Assembly: GCF_000442255.1 (NCBI RefSeq)
Contig: NZ_KE557273.1
Coordinates: 392,713 to 456,712 of the forward strand
Origin: Salipiger mucosus DSM 16094
GTDB lineage: Bacteria; Pseudomonadota; Alphaproteobacteria; Rhodobacterales; Rhodobacteraceae
Direction: 5' to 3'
Length of the DNA: 64,000 nucleotides
Part shown: in pieces, positions 1 through 8,293 of the stretch
Position numbering within the stretch: position 1 is the first letter of the stretch
Layout of the letters: each line of letters begins with the position of its first letter
The notes under the pieces: generated by a model
What the model saw: the letters and a program-made list of their open reading frames with translations, nothing else
Told to the model about the DNA's origin: nothing
The model's database searches: none
Translations under genes and position numbers: made by a program

Positions 1-164
1 TGGACGCGCTGATCGACCGCTCGGAGGTCATCGTCGTCGGCAACCGTTACCCGGAAGTGCAGGACCGGATCGCCGAGCGCGGCTCGGACCGCCGCATCGT
101 CGACCTGACGAGGATCGATCCCGGCCGGCTGTCGGGCGCGGAATACCAGGGCATCTGCTGGTAA
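1..164 (+). CDS. algD: GDP-mannose 6-dehydrogenase, C-terminal fragment (5' end outside window)
   Basis: The window opens inside a reading frame (first full codon at base 3) that ends at a TAA at 162-164. Its last residues, EYQGICW, match the characteristic ...GICW terminus of AlgD, the NAD-dependent four-electron dehydrogenase that converts GDP-mannose to GDP-mannuronate, the alginate monomer donor. Only 53 residues of the NAD/UDP-binding C-terminal domain are visible, so catalytic residues cannot be checked. The next gene is alg8, six bases downstream, the same adjacency as in Pseudomonas alginate operons, which strongly supports the call. Confidence 0.85.
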   Translation, partial: DALIDRSEVIVVGNRYPEVQDRIAERGSDRRIVDLTRIDPGRLSGAEYQGICW

Positions 165-170
165 TCCGCG

Positions 171-1637
171 ATGCTCGGTCATGTGGCATATCTCGCGCTC
201 TGTGCGGTGCTGGCGCTTTCGGTCACGAACCGGAACTTCACGGGCACGGAAGGCGCGCTGGTCACGCTCGGCATGATCGGGACGTGGCGGTACAGTTGGG
301 CGTTCGTGAACTTCGTTCGCGCCCAGCTCTACACCCGCCGCGTCTATCCTCGCGCCCGGCGCCGGGCCGAGGCGGCCTATGCCGCGCGCCCGGCGCCGGC
401 GCATGCCTACTTCATGGTGACGACCTTCAAGATCGAGCCGGGCGTGACGACGCGCGTCTACGATTCGATCTTCGCGGCGGCCGGCGCCTCGCGCGGGGGG
501 GCGACCATCGTCGCCTCGGTCGTGGACGCCGCCGACCTGCGCGTCATCCGCGACCTCTGGGAGGCGCGACGCCATGACATGCCGCAGGTGAAGCTGGTGA
601 TCGATCGCATCCCCGGCTCGGGCAAGCGCGACGCCATCGCCCGCTCGCTCCGCCTGCTGCGCCGCGAGTCGCCCACGTCGCGCGACGTCCTCGTCCTCGT
701 CTTCGTCGACGGCGACAGCTGCGTGCCGCTGGACATCGTCGAACGTGCGGCGCCGTTCTTCACCGATCCGCGCATGGGCGCGCTGACCACCGACGAACAG
801 GTCGAGATCCCCGAGCCGCTGTTCCGCGACTGGTTCAAGCTGCGTTTCACGCAGTGCCAGATGATGATGTCGTCCATGGCCTACGGTGGCCGCGTGCTGA
901 CGCTGACGGGCCGCATGTCCGTCTTCCGCGCGGACCTCGCCACCGATCCGACCTTCATCGCGCAGGTGCAGTCGGACCATATCGACCACTGGCGCCTCGG
1001 GCGGGTGAACTTCCTGACCGGCGACGACAAGTCGACCTGGTACTGGCTGCTGAGCCGCGGCTTCCGCATGACCTACCTGCCGGACGTCCACTCGCTGTCG
1101 ATGGAAAGCCAGCCGATGCCGGGCTTCTTCGAAAGCGCCTTCGCGCTGATGCGCCGCTGGTTCGGCAACATGCTGCGGACCAACGGCCGCGCGCTGGCGC
1201 TGGGCCCGCGCCGCATCGGGACCTTTACCTGGTGGTCGATCCTCGACCAGCGGATGTCGATCTGGACGACGCTGATCGGTCCGATCGCGATCCTGCTGAC
1301 CGCGATTTTCGTCACGCCGGCGGTGATCCCCGCCTACATCGCCTGGATCATGTTCACCCGCTACCTCTTCTGCTGGGCGCTCTCGACCTTTCGCGGCGGC
1401 GGTTTCCCGATCGTCTACGCGCCGCTCCTCTACTTCGGCCAGATCAGCGGCGCCGCGATCAAGAGCTACGCGCTCTTCCGGCTCGACCAGCAGAAATGGA
1501 CGCGCCAGGCGGCCTCTTCGGCCAAGGCGGCGCTTCCCCTGGGCGCGCGGCTGCGCGCGGCCTCCTCCACCTACATGCACGCGCTCGCCCTCGGCTGGCT
1601 GACACTGGGCGTGCTCCTTCTCACCGGCATTCTCTGA
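171..1637 (+). CDS. alg8: Alginate-type glycosyltransferase Alg8 (GT2 polymerase)
   Basis: Inner-membrane family 2 processive glycosyltransferase that would polymerise GDP-mannuronate. The 488 residues compare with about 494 in Pseudomonas. An N-terminal membrane helix (about 5-20) precedes a cytosolic GT2 domain with DGD (180-182, within FVDGDSCVP), TTDE near 205, and FLTGDDKS (GDD 284-286). Hydrophobic helices follow at about 365-395, 396-440 and 465-488. RVLTLTGRMSVF and HWRLGR are typical Alg8 segments. It follows algD by six bases and precedes alg44, its partner in the polymerase complex. All visible GT motifs look intact, so the polymerase itself could be active, unlike several downstream genes. 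Confidence 0.9.
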   Translation: MLGHVAYLALCAVLALSVTNRNFTGTEGALVTLGMIGTWRYSWAFVNFVRAQLYTRRVYPRARRRAEAAYAARPAPAHAYFMVTTFKIEPGVTTRVYDSIFAAAGASRGGATIVASVVDAADLRVIRDLWEARRHDMPQVKLVIDRIPGSGKRDAIARSLRLLRRESPTSRDVLVLVFVDGDSCVPLDIVERAAPFFTDPRMGALTTDEQVEIPEPLFRDWFKLRFTQCQMMMSSMAYGGRVLTLTGRMSVFRADLATDPTFIAQVQSDHIDHWRLGRVNFLTGDDKSTWYWLLSRGFRMTYLPDVHSLSMESQPMPGFFESAFALMRRWFGNMLRTNGRALALGPRRIGTFTWWSILDQRMSIWTTLIGPIAILLTAIFVTPAVIPAYIAWIMFTRYLFCWALSTFRGGGFPIVYAPLLYFGQISGAAIKSYALFRLDQQKWTRQAASSAKAALPLGARLRAASSTYMHALALGWLTLGVLLLTGIL

Positions 1638-1660
1638 GCCCCCGATAGCAGGATTTTCCG

Positions 1661-2821
1661 ATGACCGTCTCACAAGGATCAGACCACGGGCCCGGCGCGC
1701 CGGACGCACCGGCGCCGATGCACGGCGGCAATGAATACCCGCTGCTCGACATCCCCTTCTCGGTGATGATCGAGGGCCGCCGCTACGCCGGCGAAGGATT
1801 GTCGATGGTCGGGGCCGAGGTCACCGGTCTCGTCGACCCGGCGCTCGACGGCAGCACGGGCATCGCGCGTCTGCTCTTCGATTTCCCGGGCTACCAGCTG
1901 GCGCTGACGCCCTCGGTGCTGATCCGCGTGGTGGATTCGAACCGCATGGAGCTGGCCTTCACCGAGCCGACGGGCGAGCACGCACCGCAGCTGCGCCAGG
2001 TGCTCGGCGACTACATCTCGGGCGATATCACGGCCTCGGGCTCGGTGATCCGGGCGGGCGCCTTCGCCGAGACGCGCGGGGTCAAGGCGCCCGCCCCGAA
2101 GCCGACCTTCGGCCAGCGCCTGCGCGGCGGGGTGGGCTCGGTGCCGGTCATCGGTGCGACCATTGCGCTGGTCGCCACCGCGGTCGGGCTGGCGCAGTCC
2201 AAGCTGCTGACCACGGCCATTCCGGCGCCCGGGCGGGTGATCCCGGACGGCCAGACCATGCGCGCCACGGCCGACGGGCAGATCACCTACGTCGACCTCG
2301 AGGCGCCCGAGGGCGAGGTGCTCTACAGCATCGACAGCGTCGATGGGGAAACCCTGTCGATCGCCATGCCCTGCGATTGCAACGCCTACGGCACCGGGGT
2401 TGCCGAGGGGAGCACCGTGCTCGCCGGAGAGCCCGTGGTCGCCGTCGCCCCGCAGGATGCGCAGATGGTCGTCGAGGCCCAGCTGCCGCAGGAACTGCTG
2501 TTCCGGATCCAGCGCGCCGGCGGCGTCGGCGTGGAGCTGTCGGGCGGCGGGGAATTCGAGGCGCGGCTCGACGAGAGCTTCCGCCCGCCCGGCATCGAGG
2601 CCGCGGATGAGCCCGAACGCGCGATCCTGCGGCCCGAGATCGAACTCGAGCCCGAAGCGATGGGCCAGGTCGCCGCGCTGACCGTGCGCTGGGACGCCCT
2701 CGCGGGGTTCGAGCCCGTCATCGACGCCTTCGACCGGATCGGGGCCGAGGTGTCGCGTCAATACACCCAGAACATCCGGCCGCTTCTGGCCGACATTTCA
2801 GAGACCGTTGGAGACCAGTAA
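1661..2821 (+). CDS. alg44: Alg44-like PilZ/HlyD membrane-fusion protein
   Basis: Polymerase co-factor: in Pseudomonas, Alg44 binds c-di-GMP through a cytosolic PilZ domain and reaches the periplasm through an HlyD-like arm. Here 386 residues show a PilZ-like beta domain (about 22-115), one membrane helix (about 160-180) and a periplasmic barrel-sandwich part (about 190-386, with AMPCDCNAYGTGV). The RxxxR motif that begins c-di-GMP-binding PilZ domains is not present ahead of the domain, and the D/NxSxxG motif is reduced to GLSMVG. Position between alg8 and algA and overall layout support the identity; sequence divergence lowers certainty about its regulation. Its stop shares one base with the algA start. 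Confidence 0.75.
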   Translation: MTVSQGSDHGPGAPDAPAPMHGGNEYPLLDIPFSVMIEGRRYAGEGLSMVGAEVTGLVDPALDGSTGIARLLFDFPGYQLALTPSVLIRVVDSNRMELAFTEPTGEHAPQLRQVLGDYISGDITASGSVIRAGAFAETRGVKAPAPKPTFGQRLRGGVGSVPVIGATIALVATAVGLAQSKLLTTAIPAPGRVIPDGQTMRATADGQITYVDLEAPEGEVLYSIDSVDGETLSIAMPCDCNAYGTGVAEGSTVLAGEPVVAVAPQDAQMVVEAQLPQELLFRIQRAGGVGVELSGGGEFEARLDESFRPPGIEAADEPERAILRPEIELEPEAMGQVAALTVRWDALAGFEPVIDAFDRIGAEVSRQYTQNIRPLLADISETVGDQ

Positions 2822-4239
2822 TGAGCGACCAGAAGATTCATCCGATCGTCCTTTCCGGCGGCATGGGAACCCGGCTCTGGCCGATGTCCCGGGTCCGCCA
2901 GCCCAAGCAGTTGCAGCCGGTCGACGGCATCGAGGGACCGAGCTTCCTGCAGGACACCGTCCTGCGTCATCGCGGCGCGGGCTATCACCGGCCGCTGATG
3001 GTGGCGAGCGCCTCGGAGGAGGCGCTGATCTTCGAGCAGCTCGCGCAGATCGACATGCCGGGCGGCTTCGTCGGCGAACCCATGGGCCGCAACACCGGCC
3101 CCGCCGTCCTGGCGGCGGCGCTTCACCTCGCCGAGCAGGACCCGGAGGCGGTGATGCTCGTGCTGCCCTCGGATCACCGGATCGCCGGCGATCTCGACAC
3201 CACGCTCGCCGCCGCGCGCCAGGCGGCGTCCGAGGGGGCCATCGTCCTCATCGGGATCGTGCCGCGCAGCCCCGAGACCGGCTTCGGCTATATCACCGGC
3301 GGCGAGGCGCTGCCCGGTCATTCGGGGGTCTTCGCGGTGGATCGCTTCGTCGAGAAGCCGGACCTCGCGCATGCCGAGGCGCTTCTGGCGGCCGGCGGAA
3401 CCTTCTGGGCCTCGGGCATCAGCATGATGCGCGCCGACGTCGCAATCGCCGAGTTCGAACGCCACGCGCCGGAAACGCTCGCGGCCGTCCGCGCGGCCTT
3501 CGACCGCGCCCGGAACTGCGAGCACGGCATCGTGCTCGACGGCGAGGGCTTCGCGCAGGCCGAGAACGAACCGACGGAGCGCCTTGTCTTCGAACGCAGC
3601 GACCGCGTCGCCGTGGCGCCGTCGAACGTCGACTGGAACGATGTCGGCGCCTGGACGGCGATCCATTCGATCGGCGAGAAAAGCTCGCTGGGCAATGTCG
3701 AGACAGGGCAGGTCGTGTCGCTCGAGACGCGCAACTCCCTGATCCGCGCGGGCAGCGACAAGCTGGTGACGGTGATCGGGATGGAGGACCTGATCGTCAT
3801 CGACACGCCCGACGCGCTGCTGGTGACCAACCACGCCCACGCGCAGATGGTGAAGGAGGCGGTGACCGAGCTCAAGGACCAGAACCGGTCCGAGGTCTTC
3901 TCTCACCGCGAGGCGCCCTCCGACCGTCCCGAGGCGGGCGCCATCGCGTCGCACGAGGTCGCCCCGGGCGACACGCTGACCGTCACCGGCGCGGTGCCGG
4001 GCGGTGCCATACTGGCGGTGGTCTCCGGCGACAGCGCGGTGCTGACCGGGGCCGAGACCGGGGCCGCCGATCCGGGCGTGCATGTCTCTGTGCCCGAGGG
4101 CGAAAGCGTCATGGTCGAGAACCACGGCAAGACCGACCTGCGGCTCGTGACCATCGACCTCGCCGCCTCGACCGCGCCGGCACGCCCGGCCGACGAGGAC
4201 GCGCGAGCGCCGCAGTTCCTGGGCCGCGCCAGTGCCTGA
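2821..4239 (+). CDS. algA: Mannose-1-phosphate guanylyltransferase, AlgA-type with degenerate isomerase domain
   Basis: Makes GDP-mannose from mannose-1-phosphate and GTP, feeding AlgD. The nucleotidyltransferase signature GGMGTRLWP lies at residues 14-22, followed by QPKQ, with VEKPD at 177-181 and WNDVGAW near 270. Length (472) matches bifunctional AlgA/ManC proteins, whose C-terminal cupin carries mannose-6-phosphate isomerase activity. In this protein the C-terminal region (about 345-455) lacks the His-rich metal motif of that cupin (the SLQxHxxR...EHW block), so only the guanylyltransferase half is expected to work and a separate ManA would be needed. ATG overlaps the alg44 stop; the gene overlaps algG by eight bases. 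Confidence 0.85.
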   Translation: MSDQKIHPIVLSGGMGTRLWPMSRVRQPKQLQPVDGIEGPSFLQDTVLRHRGAGYHRPLMVASASEEALIFEQLAQIDMPGGFVGEPMGRNTGPAVLAAALHLAEQDPEAVMLVLPSDHRIAGDLDTTLAAARQAASEGAIVLIGIVPRSPETGFGYITGGEALPGHSGVFAVDRFVEKPDLAHAEALLAAGGTFWASGISMMRADVAIAEFERHAPETLAAVRAAFDRARNCEHGIVLDGEGFAQAENEPTERLVFERSDRVAVAPSNVDWNDVGAWTAIHSIGEKSSLGNVETGQVVSLETRNSLIRAGSDKLVTVIGMEDLIVIDTPDALLVTNHAHAQMVKEAVTELKDQNRSEVFSHREAPSDRPEAGAIASHEVAPGDTLTVTGAVPGGAILAVVSGDSAVLTGAETGAADPGVHVSVPEGESVMVENHGKTDLRLVTIDLAASTAPARPADEDARAPQFLGRASA

Positions 4240-5608
4240 ACGTCTTCGCACAGGCACCGCGGCGGCGCTGCTTGCGGCGCTCCTCTCCGCGCCCCTTCCG
4301 GGCGCGGCGCAGGAGGCCGTCACCGTGGCGGTGCAGGACGCGCGGCTGGCGCTCATGCAGCTCGCCGCGGGAACCGGGCGCTCGCAGTCGGGGCTGCTCG
4401 ATGCGGCCTCGCGCGCGATCTACCTGCAGGACGGCAGCGCGACGCTGTCCGAGCTCGACGCCGCGGCCGACGAGGCGGGCTCGCTCGATGCGATGACCGC
4501 CGGGGCCAACGGCACGGTGACCGCGCATCGCCCGATCGTCGTGCTGCAGGGCGCCGAGCTGCGGCTCGATCCCGGCGACCGGCTGGCGCTCGACCGCAGG
4601 GCGGGGGCCTTCGTGCTGTCGCTCGGCGCCACGGTCTTCGACGGGGCCGAGGTCGCCGTCACCGGCGGACGGCATCCCCGGGTCGACGGCTTCCGTCCCT
4701 TCATCGCGGGCCTTGGCGAGACCAGCCTCACGCTGCAGGACACGACCTTCACCGGCCTTGGCTACAACGCCGAGTCCACGACCTCGGGCGTGTCGCTCGT
4801 GGGGGGCGGGCTCCTGGCCAGCGGCACTGCCGCGCCGGTCACAGGCAACACCTTCGAGAACCTGCGCACCGTCTCGCTGAGCGAGCTGGACACGCTGGAG
4901 GTCACCGGCAACCGCGTCACGGAGGCGCGAGGCAGCGGCCTGCGGATCCGGTCTGTGCGCGAGGCCCGGATCCAGGACAACCTGGTCGCACGGCCGCATG
5001 GCGCCGAGGCGCTTCACGCCTCCGGGCTGGCCCGCGCGACGATCTCGGGCAACCGTTTCGAGGCGGGGCAGGGCAAGGGCGTGCGCATCGACGACGCGAG
5101 CCGCGAGCTGCGCTTCACCGGCAACCGCGTCGCCGGCTTCGACGGCTCCGGCGTGACCCTCGCCGAGGGGGCCGAGTGCGTCCTGCTTGCGCAGAACGAG
5201 GTCGCCGACAACCGCGGCTCCGGCATCTCGGTGCGCGACGCCGGGACCTTCATCCTGTCGGGCAACGAGGTGCGCGACAACATGGGCCCGGGCATCGGTG
5301 TCATCGCCCAGGCCGACGGAAGCGAGGGTCTGATCCTTCGCAACGTTTTCTCGGGCAATCGGCAGGGTATCCGCGCCACGCGCGTCACGCGTCTTCGGCT
5401 TGCCGAAAACGATCTTTCCAAGCAGATGCCCCGGCTTTTCGGTGGTGATCTCGATCAACACACGCCCGGCTGGCTCAAGGACCGCCGCGCCGATGGCGCG
5501 ACAAGCATGGTGCTCGAAGAGGCCGCGGCCCGCACCGATGCCGCCCTTCGCCGCAACGCGGCTGCCGATGCCTACGCCGCGTGCAGCCAGACCGAAGGAG
5601 GCGTCTGA
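4232..5608 (+). CDS. algG: AlgG-like periplasmic right-handed beta-helix protein
   Basis: AlgG is the periplasmic mannuronan C5-epimerase and a scaffold protecting the polymer in transit. The frame starts with GTG overlapping the algA stop; the first 25 residues are a signal peptide (LLAALLSAPLPGAAQ). From about 150 to 400 there are regularly spaced GN-x-(V/F) turns typical of parallel beta-helix repeats, and the stretch RPFIAGLG...GLGYN resembles the AlgG core. Length is 458 against about 540. The DPHDR catalytic motif of AlgG epimerases is not found anywhere in the protein, so epimerase activity is doubtful while a structural role is possible. Alternative: a generic NosD/CASH beta-helix protein; operon position favours AlgG. 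Confidence 0.7.
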   Translation: MPERLRTGTAAALLAALLSAPLPGAAQEAVTVAVQDARLALMQLAAGTGRSQSGLLDAASRAIYLQDGSATLSELDAAADEAGSLDAMTAGANGTVTAHRPIVVLQGAELRLDPGDRLALDRRAGAFVLSLGATVFDGAEVAVTGGRHPRVDGFRPFIAGLGETSLTLQDTTFTGLGYNAESTTSGVSLVGGGLLASGTAAPVTGNTFENLRTVSLSELDTLEVTGNRVTEARGSGLRIRSVREARIQDNLVARPHGAEALHASGLARATISGNRFEAGQGKGVRIDDASRELRFTGNRVAGFDGSGVTLAEGAECVLLAQNEVADNRGSGISVRDAGTFILSGNEVRDNMGPGIGVIAQADGSEGLILRNVFSGNRQGIRATRVTRLRLAENDLSKQMPRLFGGDLDQHTPGWLKDRRADGATSMVLEEAAARTDAALRRNAAADAYAACSQTEGGV

Positions 5609-5611
5609 GCC

Positions 5612-6352
5612 ATGGTGTTTTCGTCCGAGACTTTCCTGTTCCTGTTCCTGCCCGGGTTCCTGGCGCTTTATTACCTGACGCCGTGGCGGTGGAAGTCCGC
5701 GACGTTGCTGGCCGGCTCCTACGTCTTCTACGCCTGGTGGCGGGTCGACTTCCTGCTGCTGCTGATCGGCACGACGGTCTGGACCTACATGACGGGCCGC
5801 GCGATCCGCGCCTCCGAGGGCGCGCGTCGGCGCATGTGGACCGGCATCGGGGTGGCGGGCTGCCTCGCGGTGCTCGGCGGGCTCTGGCACGGCGCGGCCT
5901 GGACCTATGTCCTCTGGGGCGCGTGGCACGGCGGCTGGCTGGCGCTCGAGCGCTATACCGGCTGGGCGAAGTCGCGCAGTCCCGCCGCGCTCCTGCGCAC
6001 GCTGCTGCTGGTGCTGCTGGGCTGGGTGATGTTCCGCGCCACCTCGGTCGCCGAAGCGGGCGAGGTGCTGGCCGGCATGGCGGGCCTCAACGGCATCGGC
6101 ATGTCGGCCACCTCGGCCTTCCAGATGACCGGCGAAAGCCTCGTTTTCCTTGCGCTGGCGATCTTCGTCGCGGCGGCCGAGCCTGGGCTGCGCCGCTCCC
6201 GCGTCGCCTCGGTCGAGCCCGCCAAGGGCGGCGGCGCGGTCACGGTCGCGAACACGCTTCTGCCCAGCCTCGCGACGCTGATCGTCGCCATCCTCGCCGT
6301 GCTCAAGCTCTCCGAGCAGAGCTTTTCGCCCTTCCTCTACTTCCAGTTCTGA
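5612..6352 (+). CDS. algI: AlgI with large internal in-frame deletion (MBOAT O-acetyltransferase remnant)
   Basis: AlgI is the multi-pass MBOAT protein that hands acetyl groups across the inner membrane to AlgJ/AlgX. Both ends are clearly AlgI: the start MVFSSETFLFLFLPGF...VFYAWWRVDFLL and the end LKLSEQSFSPFLYFQF. The protein has only 246 residues instead of about 520. Around residue 89 (base about 5876) CLAVLG runs straight into GLWHG, joining the sequence before AlgI's usual YFKYANF segment to the LLGGLWHG motif roughly 230 residues later. The WHG histidines (93 and 106) survive, but most of the MBOAT core is gone. No stop codon is created. Either a genuine deletion between short repeats or an assembly collapse. 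Confidence 0.85.
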   Translation: MVFSSETFLFLFLPGFLALYYLTPWRWKSATLLAGSYVFYAWWRVDFLLLLIGTTVWTYMTGRAIRASEGARRRMWTGIGVAGCLAVLGGLWHGAAWTYVLWGAWHGGWLALERYTGWAKSRSPAALLRTLLLVLLGWVMFRATSVAEAGEVLAGMAGLNGIGMSATSAFQMTGESLVFLALAIFVAAAEPGLRRSRVASVEPAKGGGAVTVANTLLPSLATLIVAILAVLKLSEQSFSPFLYFQF

Positions 6353-6360
6353 GGTCCATC

Positions 6361-7461
6361 ATGCCGCGCATCATTTCCCTGTCGCGATACGCACTGCCGG
6401 TCCTGTTCCTGGGCTACGCGGGCTTCGTCAACGTCTCGGTCTTCACGGGCGACGGCGGCTTCGGCGAGGTCGAGGGCGACATCGTCACCGGCGACGCGAC
6501 CCAGGTGGTGAACACCCTTTACAGCGAGGCGCAGCCGCACCGCGAACTCGCGGTCTCGGCCCTTGGCGCGGCGCGCTACCTCGCCCTCGGAGAAGGCCGC
6601 GAGGGCGTGACCGTGAGCGAGGGGGGCTGGCTCTTCACCGGCGAGGAGATGACGCCCGCGACACCGGCGCAGATGACCTCGGCGGTCGAGGGCATCGCCG
6701 CTGTCGAGGCGCGGCTGGTCGAGCTTGGCACCTCGCTCGTGCTCGCGCCGATCCCTGCCAAGGTGGACATCTACCGTGACAAGGGCAGCGCCAAGGCGGG
6801 GGCGGCGATGCGGATGCAGTACGATGCCTTCCGCGCCGCGCTTGCGGACGAGGGCATCGACGCGGTGGACACGCGCCCCGCGCTGGCCCGCGCCTCGGGC
6901 GACGCGCCCGTCTTCCTGACCAGCGACACGCACTGGACGCCCAAGGGCGCGCGCCGCGTGGCCGAGCGCATCGCCGCCTCGGGCCTTGTGCCCGAGGGCG
7001 ACACCGCGTTCGAGAAGGTGCCCGCGCGCCCGCAACACTTCACCGGCGACCTCGTCTCCTTTGTCACCTCGGACGCGCTCGCGCCGCATCTCGGCCTCGG
7101 GGCCGAGCGGGTGACGCCCTACGTGGCCGAGCCGGCCGAGACGGACGGGGCCGGCGGGGACAGCATCTTCGCCTCGGATCAGCAGTCCATCGACGCGGTG
7201 CTGGTCGGCACGAGCTACAGCGCCAACGAGAACTGGAGCTTCGTGCCCGCGCTGAAGATCGCGCTGCATCGCGACGTGCTGAACCTCGCCGAGGAAGGGC
7301 AGGGGCCGGTTGCGCCGATGGAAGCCTTCCTCGGCGACCCCGCACTCGCCGAGGCGCCGCCCGAAATCGTCATCTGGGAATACCCGGTCCGCTACCTCGG
7401 CGTCCCCGCGTCCGGGGCGGCGAATGACACGCCCGAAGAAACGGAGGCACCTCATGGCTAG
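6361..7461 (+). CDS. algJ: AlgJ-like alginate O-acetylation protein
   Basis: Periplasmic, membrane-anchored SGNH-like acetylesterase/acetyltransferase of the alginate O-acetylation machinery. The 366-residue protein starts at ATG 6361, eight bases after algI; an upstream extension of the open frame overlaps algI and was not used. An N-terminal hydrophobic anchor (about 9-27) is followed by the ALGX/ALGJ domain with D189-T-H191 (SDTHWTPKGA) and the nucleophile Ser285 (GTSYSAN), the Asp/His/Ser triad of the family. All three residues are present, in contrast to the collapsed AlgI. The stop overlaps the next start by eight bases. Confidence 0.85.
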   Translation: MPRIISLSRYALPVLFLGYAGFVNVSVFTGDGGFGEVEGDIVTGDATQVVNTLYSEAQPHRELAVSALGAARYLALGEGREGVTVSEGGWLFTGEEMTPATPAQMTSAVEGIAAVEARLVELGTSLVLAPIPAKVDIYRDKGSAKAGAAMRMQYDAFRAALADEGIDAVDTRPALARASGDAPVFLTSDTHWTPKGARRVAERIAASGLVPEGDTAFEKVPARPQHFTGDLVSFVTSDALAPHLGLGAERVTPYVAEPAETDGAGGDSIFASDQQSIDAVLVGTSYSANENWSFVPALKIALHRDVLNLAEEGQGPVAPMEAFLGDPALAEAPPEIVIWEYPVRYLGVPASGAANDTPEETEAPHG

Positions 7462-8293
7462 GCTTCTTACGATGGCCATTCTCGCCGGCATGGCGACCCC
7501 GGCTGTCGCGGCACCGGTTCCGCTCTCGCTTGACGCGCCCGGCACGCCGGCCGTGGTCAAGGTCTTCGACAACCGCATCCAGAGCACGAACGACCTGCCG
7601 ACGCTCGAACTGCGGCGCCTGCGCAGGCGGATGCAGGACGGCGACAGGCTGAGCTTCCAGGAGATGCGGAGCCTCGCCGATGCCGGCGACGGGCTGGCCG
7701 CGTTTCGCTATGGCCAATGGCTTGTGGAGATGGACGATCCCGAGGTGCTGCCGGCGGCGGCGCTCTACTTCGCCTCGGCGGCCTACACGGACCGCGATTA
7801 TGCCGTGCGCCCGCTGATCGAGATCCTCGAGCGTGGCGACCTTGGCATGTCCGACAAACGGCTCGATCACCTCGAGAATGCGCTGCGGGCCTTCGCGATC
7901 CGGGGCAATCCGCATGCCTCGGCGGCTCTCGCGCGCTTCTACGAAAAGGGCTCTCCCTTCGGCCGCCATCCCGACAGGGCGCAGTCTCTTCTGGTCGAGA
8001 TGGCCGAGGCCGGAGACCACGAGGCGGCCATGACGCTGGTGACGAAGACGATGTCCGGAAAGGCCGATCTGCCCGAGCAAAGGCTGCGCGGGCTGCTCGG
8101 CCAGGTCGTCGAAAACGCCGAAACGCTTGGTCGAAAGAGCGTGGCAAAGACCCTGCTGCGGCGCCTGGACAATGGTCCGCCCGAGACCGCGACGACGGCG
8201 GGCGGCACTGACGCCGCCGACGCGACCGGCGTGCAGCGACGCGAAGACGGCGGCTCGACAGGGATCTTTGCCGCCGGATCGGAGGACGGATGA
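7454..8293 (+). CDS. Secreted Sel1/TPR-like repeat protein of the exopolysaccharide operon
   Basis: A 279-residue protein with a clear signal peptide (MARLLTMAILAGMATPAVAA) and helical Sel1-like repeats, for example DGLAAFRYGQWLVEM, GNPHASAALARFYEKG and GDHEAAMTLV. The C-terminal 40 residues are low-complexity and Thr/Ala/Gly-rich. Sel1 repeats are protein scaffolds, as in AlgK, which bridges the inner- and outer-membrane parts of the alginate complex. The Pseudomonas operon has no equivalent at this position. It overlaps algJ upstream and algX downstream by a few bases, so it is translationally coupled to both. It may be a second AlgK-like scaffold; no lipobox is visible, so it is probably soluble in the periplasm. 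Confidence 0.7.
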   Translation: MARLLTMAILAGMATPAVAAPVPLSLDAPGTPAVVKVFDNRIQSTNDLPTLELRRLRRRMQDGDRLSFQEMRSLADAGDGLAAFRYGQWLVEMDDPEVLPAAALYFASAAYTDRDYAVRPLIEILERGDLGMSDKRLDHLENALRAFAIRGNPHASAALARFYEKGSPFGRHPDRAQSLLVEMAEAGDHEAAMTLVTKTMSGKADLPEQRLRGLLGQVVENAETLGRKSVAKTLLRRLDNGPPETATTAGGTDAADATGVQRREDGGSTGIFAAGSEDG

